A DNA stretch of 64,000 nt from Glossina fuscipes (lineage: Eukaryota; Arthropoda; Insecta; Diptera; Glossinidae). Shown here in pieces: positions 11,830-22,340 of this stretch (its first letter is position 1; each line of letters opens with the position of its first letter). The notes under the pieces are model-generated. The model was given only the letters and a program-made list of their open reading frames with translations. It had not been told where the DNA came from and did no database searches. A program made the position numbers and the translations under genes. The stretch covers positions 1,801,787 to 1,865,786 of the forward strand of contig NW_023998455.1 of the NCBI RefSeq assembly GCF_014805625.2, in the 5' to 3' direction.

Positions 11830-12350
11830 AAAACAAGTAAAAACACTATAATGGGTCAGGGCCTCTCATTAAACACACTACACCATCTTACAGTTATTCA
11901 CATAAGGGCTTTTCACAAAAAGCTCCTTCGAACTGAACCATTTTCAATGGCGTTCGTTCTTGGGCTAAAACATGTAACCGTAAAAAATTTTCCATGTAAA
12001 TGTTTTAAAAATTACGGTCTGTCGATTGAACGCAAGAAACAAGACCGACAGACGGATAGGTGGATAGGCGGTTAGATGAACAGACTAATAGGTGGATGGG
12101 CGGACAGACAAACAAGTGGATAGGAGAATAAAGGGACAGGTGGATAGACGGACAGACGGATTGGCTGACAGGCGAATAGTTGGACAGATGGATGTGTGGA
12201 TAGATGAACAGACTGGTAGGTGGATAGATGGACAGACGGATGTGTGGATAGATGAACAAACGGGTAGGTGGATAGATAGACAGATGGACGGACGGACAGA
12301 CAAAGGTCTTTCTCAAGTCTTTTTTGTGTCTTGCATAAATGGGTAGTAAG
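11830..12350 (+). repeat. Type A element with an internal 48 bp minisatellite
   Basis: The element opens 'aacaagtaaaaacactataatggg', with 'acaccatcttacagttattcacataagggcttttcac', 'aaccattttcaatggcgttcgttcttgggc' and 'aaaattacggtctgtcgattgaacgc'. The usual short GACAGAC block has expanded to about 260 bp (12,050-12,310) with a 48 bp higher-order period: 'gatgtgtggatagatgaaca' recurs at 12,191 and 12,239. The ORFs on both strands here (Ser/Pro/Ile- or Trp/Asp-rich) are artefacts of this repeat. Confidence 0.85.
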
Positions 12351-13379
12351 TTTGCATCATAAATTAATTTTATGGAATCTACGCAAAAACCAATGACATC
12401 TTTTCATATTGGATTCTCCATTTCACTTCTCTTTTCCGCAAGGCTAGAAAGAAAACCTTGTGAAAATAAAAAGGATGTGTAAAATAGGGCTTCGTATGCT
12501 TCATACGTTTGTCTTATATCAGGTTATCGCGATAAAGTGTGAAATTGTTCTTTATAAAATTTTAGAAAGCATTTCGCTCAAAACGGACGTCAATTTTTTT
12601 TTGCTTTTTAAATGTTTTTTTCTTTACGCGTAGCCTCAATTTTGATTAATTTGTTTATAACGCAAACACTGTATCATTTATCAAATAAGTAGCATTAAAA
12701 TGTCAGCTAATTGTGTGGCATCTCTCATTATATGTTAATAAAGACAAGTAAGAATGCCATTACCGTTAGATACCCTGCACAACTTCGCCTAATATAGCCG
12801 TTCGCTTAATACACTAAATATTATACATTATTGTTATGAAAATGAACAACTTTCGTGTTGGAGGATATTCTCACGTCAAGGTGGTCCAAATTTAACAAAC
12901 TTAATTTACTTATTTTATTATTTTTCACTTACTTCCCTCATAAGAAGGCAAAAATTGGAGTTTGTTTGCTTTGTCTTAAGAGTCCCTATACATCGGGCAA
13001 TATAAAAAACCGTTTATCTGATTCAAATTTTCTATGATTAATTGGCTAAGTTTTGTATTGAAAAGTATATCTTTTTGACGTATAAAGACCTATTTTTCAT
13101 TGAAACTCTTATATGGATTGAAATCAAAAGAGTAGATTTACGTGATCCAAATTCGATAAGTTTAATTTTTATATCAAATTTTTATTATTAACAGATTTTC
13201 ATTAAGGAGTTTTGAAATTTGTGCCCTTGCATCAAATAAAGATTCAGTTTCCGTAGGAAAAGTTATATGGCAATGAATTCAAAGATTGCCATATACGATA
13301 CAAAGTTTTCACATCAGTACAAAGTGGCAAAATGCTATTATTAAGCGATTTTTGTGGCGAAATTCTGAAAATTATACTG
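12351..13379. other. Gene-free AT-rich stretch
   Basis: No coding feature. Parts near 12,740-12,830 and 13,060-13,330 contain type A-like phrases ('aagacaagtaagaatgccattaccg', 'gtgatccaaattcgataag') and may be older, more eroded copies. Confidence 0.45.
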
Positions 13380-13715
13380 TTCTTTTATGTAACGGTTTAT
13401 CAAACTAAACGCTTTGTACGAGGCTTAGTCGAAAAAGAGATGTAATCCCAAGACCTTCGCCTGAACATGTCTGTGTAACAAATTCCATAAAATCATATCA
13501 AAAATAGTTACCTGCAGGTTGAATCGAAAAAAACTACACGGACAGAGGGACAGACAAGCTTTATCGACTCAGAAACGATCATTACAATAAACGCCTTGTA
13601 AATTGAGAAGAAAAAATAAGGCGGACAGACGGACAGACAAACTTAGAATTTGAATCGTACAAGATGGGTCTACCGCAACTCTCTCTGGGTTCTGTCGTGC
13701 CTTTAACGTTCCCTG
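13380..13715 (+). repeat. Type A element, partial, plus orientation
   Basis: 'ggctt agtcgaaaaagagatg' and 'acctgcaggttgaatcg' are followed by 'cagagggacagacaagctttatcgactcagaaacgatcattacaataaa', a second 'ggcggacagacggacagacaaac' and 'ctctctgggttctg'. Confidence 0.6.
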
Positions 13716-14039
13716 TAATGACATTAACTGTTAAACCTCTACTCACCTATGAGGAGGGTCCGTAGAGCAAGTGAAAGTCGCTTATTTTTTAGTTTGAAAA
13801 TATTAACTTAACAACAATTATTTAATCCTAGTAATTAATTAATAATAATAGAATAATGAGTAAATGAGTAGATTACAAGGCGTTATCAATTAGCCGTAGA
13901 CAGTACAATATAACGAAACATTATGTAAAAATAAGACGTTAGATAATTTTGCGATTAACACTAAAACTGCCGCGTGGGTTGATTTGACAGTTTTCAACTA
14001 TTAAATATCAAAAGCAAGATTAAAAGGCATGTAAAGTTT

Positions 14040-14310
14040 CAATATTCTAAATCAATCGGTATAATAGAAGAAGGTTTTATCTCAAGTCCTTGTTGGTGTT
14101 GGTGTTGGTAATGTCAGTGTGTCGAATTTTATCAAAATATTTCGAAAAATGTAAAGTGAAAAAAGAAAACAAGACAGACGGACCTGCAAAAATTGATTCT
14201 AAGTCGATCGGTATAATAAAAGGTGGGTCTTCATCAAGTCATTGTGGATATTACATACATCCGCACCAACATTCCTGACGCACAAGTGATGTAGGGCATA
14301 AACACAATAT
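14040..14310 (+). repeat. Type A element 3' parts, two adjacent fragments
   Basis: 'aatcaatcggtataatagaagaagg..ctcaagtccttgttggtgttgg' at 14,050-14,105 and 'gacagacggacctgc..gattctaagtcgatcggtataataaaagg..catccgcacc' to about 14,290, ending 'gtgatgtagggcataaa'. Confidence 0.65.
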
Positions 14311-16659
14311 TATTTCAAATAAAATCTATTTTCTCACTCTCTCTTTCATTCATTTATATACGATAAAAAAAGAAGCATAATAAGCGGAAGTTCCTTTAAA
14401 CTTTACCGTTAATTGCCTTGAGAAAACAATAACAAAACAACCGGCATCTTACAAAGGCTCTCACTGTCTCTCTCTCTATCTCTTTTTCTAAAATTTTCGA
14501 CCATTTTATTTGCCTTCCTTGCAAATGCCATATGTTTTTGCGAGTAATTAAACAATTTTATTTTGAAGATTTTTTTTAACAAATTTGTGCCAAACGAAGA
14601 CGCAATAATTGTGAAATTAACTAAATCATTCAAATGTGCATAAGTAAAAGGGAAAGAAAGGCCACTAAAAAACGGTAAACAGCTGAGCTATCGTAAATTT
14701 ATTGATAAAAAAAGGCACAAGCGAGAGTGAACAAGATTAAGCAACCAGAATGAGGGTTGTGTGTCGTTGTCCGTTCTTTTTTTCTTTTATTTTGTTTATT
14801 ATCAAAAAAAAAAAAAAATTTAATGATTTTTCACCAAACAATACTTACGATTGAGTAAATTTCAAATTGACTTTGATTGCATTTAAAAAAAATTTTACAC
14901 ACACTTAACTTGGACCGTACTCAACATTTGCGTTTTTTTTTTCTTTTTAAATTAGGTAATTTATTGCTTTTCATGCAAACCAACTCAAAGCATATAAAAA
15001 GTGTTTATTTTTAATACGCTTTAGAAATACAATTCTTTTTTTTTTCTATGGTTTGTTGAATTAAATTTAATGCTTCTAAGCAGTTTTTTTTTGTTTATTT
15101 TAATATTAACGGGCAATTGCGTTTATGTATATATGCACATAAACACACACACATATAGCCACACAAATGTGTGCAAATGAAATGGCTGCGAAAAATTTTA
15201 TTACACTTTGTGTAATATTAATATAATATTTGTTAATAAATTTTCAATATTTAATATAATTAAAAATTTTAATTTTTGTTTTTTATTTTAAAATTTCTTT
15301 AAATTAATTTCTCATTGGATTCTTGTTATTCTTGCACTTTTAAGGACATTTAATCATCTCCGTTTGAGTGCTTGTCCCACTTGTCCTGATAATAACACAA
15401 GAAAAAAAAACGTTCATGTTCTTCTTAAAAGTTCATATCAAATTCGGATGCTCTCTTTCTTTCTCTTTCCCTCTCTCTCTCTCTCTATTTCATATCTGCA
15501 GAAATAGATTCTCTTAAGAATGCACTTATCATGAAAATCAGGGTTGTTTTACTTTCAAAGAAAACTGCAAAGGAAATGTTTACAGGAAACAAACTTGACA
15601 GCACTTGGCTATGCAATATCGTAAAAATGCGAAAATAAAGAATTTTAAATGCGACTTGATAAAAATCTAAAATAAAGTTGAACGAATATAATTGCGGATT
15701 ATAGATAAGCTATAGCAAAAGTTATTTTCAATTCATGATAAACTATTACTTCGCTATTTTTCATACCATTTCCGTTAAGTTTTGGCTTTTCTTATGAATG
15801 AATGAAAAAGAAAATATTGTTTAAAAACGCTACGAATTAAAAGTTCGACTTTTTATGTGTTAGATGCGCATTTTAGAAAATAAAACAAATCTGCGAAATA
15901 AGAACGAAGAACTGAACTAAGAATTCGAAGAAATTATTTTTTTCCTCTGTGATCTATGGCATGCGCTATTTTAAAATTTAAGAAAATATTTACCAAGAGA
16001 TGTAACCTATCGGCTTTACTAAAGCCGACATGTTGCTGAAAGGATTGCAACATGTTTATTAAGAGAATTTTATCATGTTTCCTTAGTTAGTTTTGCCGAC
16101 GGCCCTTGCTAATTTTGGTTCGTTAGCTAATGTTAAGTTTTTTCCATGTTAAATTGCGTGTGTTTTGCTAATTTGGTAAGCCTTCTGGTCTGTTAAGTTA
16201 CGCGTTTAACATAGCTGAATGGCATTACCATTTAAGTTGTTAAGTTGGGCATTTAACCATTTATATATATTATAAGCGATCCTGTGCTTTGCCTTTCAAC
16301 AGGGAATTTAGCGAGAACTTTGTTTAAAAATTATGACGGTTTAGTTCTAAGCTAACTTGTAAAATAAAAGAAATTAAGAAATTTTATAATCGCGATTGCG
16401 CTGTTCATGTGGAACATAGAAGTGTGCCTAAAGAATTTTCAAATTAACTTAACTTAATTCAGCTGTTAATCTGAAAAAGACCTTGTAGAATCGCTAAACA
16501 TCTTAAAATAAATACGCATTTATTCTATAAGGTCATGTATATTTCTAGTAAAGCCGTATATATGTTCTCAAGAATTTATGAAATCCGCTAGATTTTTTCC
16601 TTCACAGCTTTATTAATTTTAATACGTATTATTAACGATTATCAAACGCAAGACGAAGA
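14311..16659. other. Gene-free AT-rich stretch
   Basis: Low-complexity DNA with CT-rich tracts at 14,459-14,485 and 15,450-15,487. No motif-bearing ORF, no splice structure that joins open frames. Confidence 0.5.
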
Positions 16660-16855
16660 ATTGCAAAAAGTGTATACAAAGAGTCAAAAAAAACAAACAA
16701 TTTTTTTTAAATCTTTTCAATTGTCAAAAAAAGTGTATCCAACTGTCAAGAGAACAATTTTTTCTAAGTGTATTCAAAGTGTCAAAAAAAAAAACAATTT
16801 TTTTCAACTGCATTCAAAGTGTCAAAAAAAAAACAATTTTTCTCTCTAATTTATT
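16660..16855. repeat. Minisatellite of about 40 bp units
   Basis: Units of 'gtgtattcaaagtgtcaaaa' plus an A run plus 'acaattttttt' recur four times with spacing of about 36-48 bp. The ORF at 16,661-16,849 (Lys/Asn/Phe-rich) is the translation of this repeat. Confidence 0.75.
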
Positions 16856-16944
16856 CAAGTTTTGAAAAGTAAAGAAAACAATAAATTTGAAGAAAGTCAC
16901 CCGCTTACCTAATTTTCTTTTTAAATCTGTTCAATTAGCGAAAA

Positions 16945-17259
16945 ATGGAAGCAAATAAAGATAACGTTTTACAAAAAAGTGTGGGCCGATACGAAGATTC
17001 CCGGCCTTATGTGTAAAGGACAACAGCCAATTTTGACAATTTGACAAGCTCGCAAAAATACAGCAAATTTACATCATGCCATAAATTGTTGTCACAGTAC
17101 GAATTTCATGTCTCTGACGAAGAGTTAATCGAATGCTGCACTAAAGCGGAGGATACGATGAAAGAAGTAAAAAATGTATAGACTCCCGAAGAACAAGAAA
17201 GGATGTAGTATTTGAGGACTCTCCAGAAGGAGGAGATGACAACAAAAAGAAGACAATAG
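16945..17259 (+). pseudogene. Small coding-like frame with three internal stops (unrecognised)
   Basis: Starting at the ATG at 16,945 the frame reads 104 codons to a TAG at 17,257 with in-frame stops at 17,014 (TAA), 17,179 (TAG) and 17,206 (TAG). Between stops the residue composition is protein-like, for example 'SQYEFHVSDEELIECC' and 'TPEEQERM', unlike the homopolymer frames around it. An AATAAA lies at 17,330, about 70 bp after the last stop. The most likely reading is a decayed small gene or retrocopy. Alternatively it is chance. I do not recognise a family. Confidence 0.35.
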
Positions 17260-17394
17260 TTGACATAATATTTCTTTTCTTTATATGTGCATATTTGCTT
17301 TAGATGATATAATGTACTTAAAACTACACAATAAAAATACATATATGTTCGTGGTCATTTATTTCACTTAAATATTCTATATTTTGATCATAGT

Positions 17395-17990
17395 ATCGAG
17401 GCCTGTCTAACACCTCTTTGTTAGTTGGAAACTTCGAGGTAACAACAGACTCCACCATACCGAGACACGTACCCAGACAATAGATCAAACGTTCGTGTAG
17501 ACGTCTCCCTTAATCTTTAGTCTTGTCACAAAGCGTTTTTTCCATTCCCGCATAGTAACTGCCGTGAGCAGGTAAGAAGTGAGCAATTCTACTCTTGCAG
17601 AATCTAATCTTCGTGGACAGTTACAATGTCATGATGGTTTTCTATTTAATATCCTCTACCATGAAAAATATCCTCGACGGCAAACTATTTCACACATTTC
17701 GCACATGCTTATATACATGAATAACAAACATGTCCCAACTTTCAAAACTGTAACGAAAAACAGAACAAACTTTCTGATTATGTTGGTATTTATAAAGTTT
17801 TAAATAAGAAAGAATGGGTTGAAAAAGTGACTGTGGGCGAGATGGAAAGTTGCTTTCACGAAGATAATTGTGCAGCAATACGTACATACATACTTTGAAG
17901 CCTTACATTCGTATTGCGTATTCGACTATGCACGCGTAGTTACTGCATCTGTCTTGACTTGTTGTCCTATTTACGCCATGCTATGGTGTA
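17395..17990. other. Gene-free stretch
   Basis: No supported feature. The frame at 17,579-17,803 has no recognisable motif. Confidence 0.45.
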
Positions 17991-18034
17991 TATGCTCTTT
18001 ATGTGTGTATGTAACATCTATAAGAACTTAAACT

Positions 18035-18180
18035 ATGACCAATTTTTATTATACCGATTGGTTTGAGGTCCTTTTCTGATTAAATTAAACTTGTCTGTCC
18101 ATCTGTCCGGCCCTCTGTTTGACACCTACCAATATACATTTATGATCAAATTACACGTTACAATTTTTGATATATTTTGG
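18035..18180 (-). repeat. Type A fragment, minus orientation
   Basis: 'tttttattataccgattggttt..ctgattaaattaaacttgtctgtccatctgtccgg' is the reverse complement of the central type A module, followed by 'tacacgttacaatttttg'. Confidence 0.6.
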
Positions 18181-18244
18181 GAAAAGTAACCCAAGGACAT
18201 ACCATATTAAAAATGTGTAAGATCAAACTGTTTTTATTTAGCAC

Positions 18245-18341
18245 TATGCATGTATTGTAGAACTTTATAAAATAAGCGTATATTCGTTCTCATTTGTTAT
18301 GCATGTATTGTAGAACTTTATAAAATAAGCGTATATTCGTT
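18245..18341. repeat. Perfect 44 bp direct repeat, 53 bp period
   Basis: 'tatgcatgtattgtagaact' and the next 24 bases occur identically at 18,245 and 18,298. Perfect identity in a region of otherwise diverged repeats points to a recent duplication. It lies about 225 bp upstream of the ORF at 18,568. Confidence 0.95.
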
Positions 18342-18567
18342 AAGCGCAAATTTTCAGTGTGTCATTCTTTATTTGTTCCAAATAAATTCAAGAAATATAA
18401 AGGTGAACGCAAAAATATATAAATAAATTAATATAAAATATAGGAATTTTTTTTAATAAGTTTAAAAAGTATATTTTGAAGTGTGAGTATGAAAATATAA
18501 AAAAAGAAAAAGAAGCACCGTTTGTGTGCTTTGAGTACATATGTACTTTTAGCCAAGCCACGCACAA

Positions 18568-18837
18568 ATGTGTTGTTGCATGAATTGTATGGATATGTAT
18601 AAAAGCGATAAAGTGGAATTTTTCTTGGATAATGATGATACTGCTAAAAGTTATGAAGAACGCGGCATGAGAAGAGCCGCCTCTGAGTCATCCGCCTACG
18701 ACCAAGGTATTCAAGCGTTGGCCTCTATAAATAGAGTTCAACAAATCGATGCGATCACCGAATATAATCGCTTAAAGGAATATCTTTATACGTTTGTGGT
18801 TAGCAAGAAAGTGGTAACCGAGGAGGATATAACATGA
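18568..18837 (+). CDS. Small unrecognised protein, or last exon of one
   Basis: An 89-codon frame ending at 18,837, hydrophilic and rich in charged residues, with no signal peptide or membrane segment. The N-terminus carries a Cys cluster (MCCCMNC); the middle has 'SESSAYDQG' and the end 'VVTEEDIT'. Codon use and composition look genuinely coding compared with the surrounding AT-rich frames. Three readings fit the DNA. The start may be the ATG at 18,568. It may be a terminal exon, since TTTTAG at 18,547-18,552 could be a splice acceptor and leaves the frame open. Or transcription may start from the TATAAAAG at 18,598, with initiation at the ATG at 18,667 giving 57 residues. It lies tail-to-tail with meigo, about 320 bp between stop codons. 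I do not recognise the family. Confidence 0.5.
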   Translation: MCCCMNCMDMYKSDKVEFFLDNDDTAKSYEERGMRRAASESSAYDQGIQALASINRVQQIDAITEYNRLKEYLYTFVVSKKVVTEEDIT

Positions 18838-19154
18838 TGAATGTGTTGTATCTGTGCAACAAAACCACGCAACTATGTAAAATAATTTGCAATTTTTTAT
18901 TAAATCTATTTATAGCATTATATGCGTATATACATTGTATATGTTTGTATAACTTTTTAAATATTAATTTTATAATTTATTTATGTATAAAGTGTTTGCA
19001 TCATGATTAGTAGTAACATTTGAAACTATTGTACAATGTTTGTATAAAATTAATTATTAAAATGGAATTTAACATCGATCAAAATGTAAATAATTAAACT
19101 AAATTGCATGATAGACATTTATCTCGACTTGCACTACGTAAAAAAAGAGGCGAT

Positions 19155-20247
19155 CTAAGATGATAATTTTTTCTTCTCATCTGCTTCCATTTCTTTATTA
19201 AAATTAAGTTTTTTATTTGCTGCCGGCATAGCTGGGATATGAGTTTTCTTTCCATAAAACATATCGGCAAATAAACCAGCAAAAACTAGTATGGCGCCAA
19301 TCCATTGACGCGGTATTAAAACGTTCCCAAATACAACTACCGAACAAAGTACCGTAAAGAATTTACGTGTAGTGGTTACGACGGAACAAGCCAACGGACC
19401 AAACTTGGCCACCATTAGAAATATAAAAAATTGTCCAAAGCAGCCACATAAAGCCAGCATAGACATGTGAGTCCATAGCTCTGGATGACGTGAAGCGAAG
19501 TATATAAAATCTTTACCTTCGCCTAAAAATTCATGAAATTAAAAAAATAGAAAACATTTTTAATATATGATTACGCACCCGTAAATATATATTTATAAAA
19601 ACATACCCTTTTGTTTAGAATAGAGAGAGAGAGACACAGAGTTGCGAACATGATAAAAATATTCCGCGACCATGTTAAAAAATATCACGAAATTAAAAAA
19701 TAGAGAATATTTTTTTTAGTATACGATTACATACCGTAACAATCATAGCAAATCCCAGCATTGGAACACTCCAAAAATTCATAGATAACATCATTTGCAG
19801 GCCGGTAGGAGCGCTAGATGAACGCATGCGTTCTTGCACTGCTCCCGTTAAACCATCCATGGATAAGCTTAAAAAGAGTAATAATTCTCCTAAACCTGCG
19901 TTATCGGCGGTCGCTGTAGCATTTGCTTTACTCTCTTTATACATAAATAGCACAACTCCGAGAACGATAGTGACAACGCAAGCATAACGTATCCATGAAT
20001 AGGATTTTCGACCGATTAAAACACCCAATATCATTACGGGTATCGGTTTTGCAGATTTACCGACAACTTGACTTGGATATGAAACCCATCGCAGCGCCAT
20101 ATTTGAAGAAATCATACCCAATAAATAAGTTAAAGCACTAACGGCATAATAACCTATATGTGTGTTATCTTCTTTTTTTGGTTGAAGCGTGAGAAGACCT
20201 AAAATGTTTATAGAAAAAAACTCGTTTCACAAAAATCCATTTCATAT

Positions 20248-20299
<52 letters not shown>

Positions 20300-20505
20300 C
20301 CTTTAGCAAATACAAAATTGCATAAACATTGAATCCATACCAAAGCCAAGGCATATGTAAATCTTTCACCTATTGTACCGTCATCATTCTTGTGCGTGCC
20401 ATATCGGCCACGAGTAATTTTCTCTTGCACTATCCCATATAGGAAATAACAAAAAAATATACCTAAAGCGTAGATAAAAAATCGACTTCTTTCTGGTAAC
20501 ATCAT
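19155..20505 (-). CDS. meigo: SLC35B1-type ER nucleotide-sugar/ATP transporter (meigo orthologue)
   Basis: Three exons: 20505-20301, 20198-19731 and 19522-19155, giving 346 residues, close to the 320-340 usual for SLC35B1. Exon 1 encodes 'GIVQEKITRGRYG' after a first membrane segment, a hallmark of SLC35B1. Exon 2 has 'SSNMALRWVSYPSQVVGKSAKPIPV', 'LFMYKE' and 'LSLDGLTGAVQ'-like text (here LSMDGLTGAVQ). Exon 3 has 'FGPLACSVVTTTRKFFTVL' and 'RQWIGAILVF', both strongly conserved. About ten hydrophobic segments are expected. The C-terminus ends KKKLSS, resembling the dilysine ER-retrieval tail of the vertebrate protein. Family knowledge: the human protein exchanges ATP/ADP in the ER membrane; the Drosophila gene meigo affects ephrin glycosylation and olfactory dendrite targeting. 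The exon 2 donor must be GTAATC at 19,730 to keep frame with exon 3; the stronger-looking GTATGT four bases earlier would break it. Upstream of the ATG no TATA box is obvious. Confidence 0.93.
19535..19735. repeat. Duplicated segment within meigo intron 2, including the donor context
   Basis: 'gaaattaaaaaaatagaaaaca..tatgattacgcacc' (about 19,535-19,580) and 'gaaattaaaaaatagagaata..tacgattacatacc' (about 19,688-19,735) are copies of each other. The right copy includes the functional splice donor, so the left copy carries a decayed second donor-like site. Confidence 0.65.
20248..20293. repeat. (TA)n microsatellite in meigo intron 1
   Basis: About 46 bp of perfect TA repeats lie directly beside the exon 1 donor (GT at 20,300-20,299), occupying almost half of the 102 bp intron. 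Length variation here could affect splicing, but no such effect can be read from sequence. Confidence 0.95.
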
Positions 20506-20934
20506 TATTCTTTTCTCTTGTCTCTTTTTTTAGCCTTTATTTGATCTTTTCATTACTATTATAACATTTTCCTTAAATTTTATATCTATATATATAGACA
20601 CGATTCTTTTTCCTGCTTTATAGTTGCTGGAACACGTCAATGTTTCTTCGCTATCAAATAAAAAGTTTTCCATTAGTACAGCTGTGCGACCAAATCAAAT
20701 CGGGCCATATGATTCATGCTTGTTCTTCTTAGCAGATAATTGTTTATTTGTTTTTCTTTTTATTCACCACTTCCCATTGAGTATGAGCTTTATTACAGAA
20801 GAAGAAGACTGTGGATATATTAACAGAAAGTTTTTTTTTTGAGAAATTAGTAAAATTTAAATTTAAATAAAGAATAATTAAATTTAAAATATGAAAAGAA
20901 AAAATATAGTAACATACCTAATGCACTTTTGACT
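20506..20934. other. Upstream region of meigo; no gene seen
   Basis: AT-rich. It should hold the meigo 5' UTR and promoter on the minus strand, but no core promoter element stands out. The frame at 20,624-20,842 on plus has no family motif. Confidence 0.45.
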
Positions 20935-21655
20935 TATCCTGCTCTCATTTTAGATACTGCACACACACTGGTTACTTGCCCGCTTTTTACATGGTACACG
21001 ATACAATACACAATATGAGGATGGGAATCGCGTATCTGAAAGTTAACTTTCTTCCTCGACCAAATCGATAGTCGAAAAACGCGTAAGACTTGCGTGCCAT
21101 TTTCGTCACGTAGCTGCCATACTTTACATTGTAAGGTCTTGCATGCAGATTGATATTACAAATGGGCCCAGTCGGTCGAAGGGCTCGGTTACTGTAGATT
21201 AGGAATATCTCTGTTTTCCAAAAAAAAAAAATTGATTTTTCACACATTACTCACAAACAACAGCATACAAACCTACCAAAACTTGAATGTAGTGTGCCAA
21301 AATGTCATTTCTTCCTTTCTTCTTTCTTGTAGAAGCAAGCTTCAAAATTTTCATAAACTATATATGTTCTTGACCGGTCTCAAATTCGTAATGCACATAA
21401 ATATGTCTTCCTGTGCGTTTGTCCATCTGTCTGTTCTGCCAAAACGTGTAGTGTCCCGGTCACAAAAATGGAGATATCGCCTACAAACTTGTAAAAGAAT
21501 TTGAAAATGTCCTAAGTTAGTCAAAGGATACCCCTACAACGTCCACGCCTGAATGAGGAAGTTTAGTTTTTCTTTTAATCTACTTAGGGATATATATGGT
21601 TGTTATAAAACATTTAGTTACGTCCGAATATAATTTGCTTACTTATTATACCATA
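20935..21655 (+). repeat. Type B dispersed element
   Basis: Contains 'aggtcttgcatgcagattgatatt' and 'aatgggcccagtcggtcgaagggc' in the middle, 'catctgtctgttctgcc', 'acaaaaatggagatatcgcctacaaacttg', 'cctacaacgtccacg', and ends 'cgtccgaatataatttgcttac'. These phrases recur in the same order at 24,880-25,490, 45,690-46,285, 47,620-48,340 and elsewhere. Confidence 0.75.
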
Positions 21656-22340
21656 CACTACTTGTGGTATAAGGATATATAAAGTTTGTGCGGATATATG
21701 CAACACCCAGAAGGATTGTACATGGACCGATCTTTTATTATACGGATCGATTCAGAAGCACTTTCTTGATTACTTTCTGAGCCCAAATTTGTCTGTCCGT
21801 CTCTCTGTTGTGTTTTCGAAGTTTGGTCCAAAAACCAAAGAAGATGTCGCGGACCATTTTTTCGACCATTTTTGAAAATATTCGATCTCGTGAAGATATT
21901 TCGGAGCGCCCGCTATTCAAATATATTTGTCAGGGATGGTCCCGATCGGTTTACTGGCATCTCGACAAGTAACGATAAATTTGATTTTCAATTTTTTCCA
22001 ATTTATTCTAAAAAACATTAGCGCATTCTTCACCCAGTTACAAATAAATTGGAAATAATATTTGAATGAATTGGAATTGGAATATAGTCTAAGACGATCC
22101 AATCCGTTCTCAGGAGATTTCGTTCTTGACACAGTACCAAATTTCGACAAAGCTTTTCAAAAGTTTCGTTTGCTCGGATTGAATAAAAAAATGCGGAAAG
22201 ACAGATGAATTGACAAGTTTAAATCGATTCAGAAAAAGATTCTGAATCGATCGCTCTAAGAAGAGATGGATCTATTTCAAGTTTTTCCGGCGGTTGCGTA
22301 CGTCCGCATAAATTTAATGCACTCTTAAATGGTAATATGG
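21645..22340. mobile_element. Foldback (long inverted end) element made of type A sequence
   Basis: The left end reads 'attataccatacactacttgtgg' and continues through 'tttgtgcggatatatgcaac', 'cgatcttttattatacgg', 'atcgattcagaagc' to 'tttgtctgtccgtctc'. The right end holds the inverse order: 'gacagatgaattgacaag', 'aaatcgattcagaaa', 'gaatcgatcgctctaagaag', 'gttgcgtacgtccgcata'. Arms are about 140-150 bp with mismatches around about 390 bp of internal DNA with no coding capacity. This is the architecture of a foldback element or MITE; the alternative is two type A copies inserted in opposite orientation. Confidence 0.6.

Noticed and set aside
12005..12346. Overlapping long ORFs on both strands (Ser/Pro/Cys-rich or Trp/Asp-rich)
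   Set aside because: They are translations of the 48 bp minisatellite inside a type A element; frames on both strands stay open because the unit is a multiple of three.
16661..16849. 62-residue Lys/Phe-rich ORF
   Set aside because: Product of the roughly 40 bp minisatellite.
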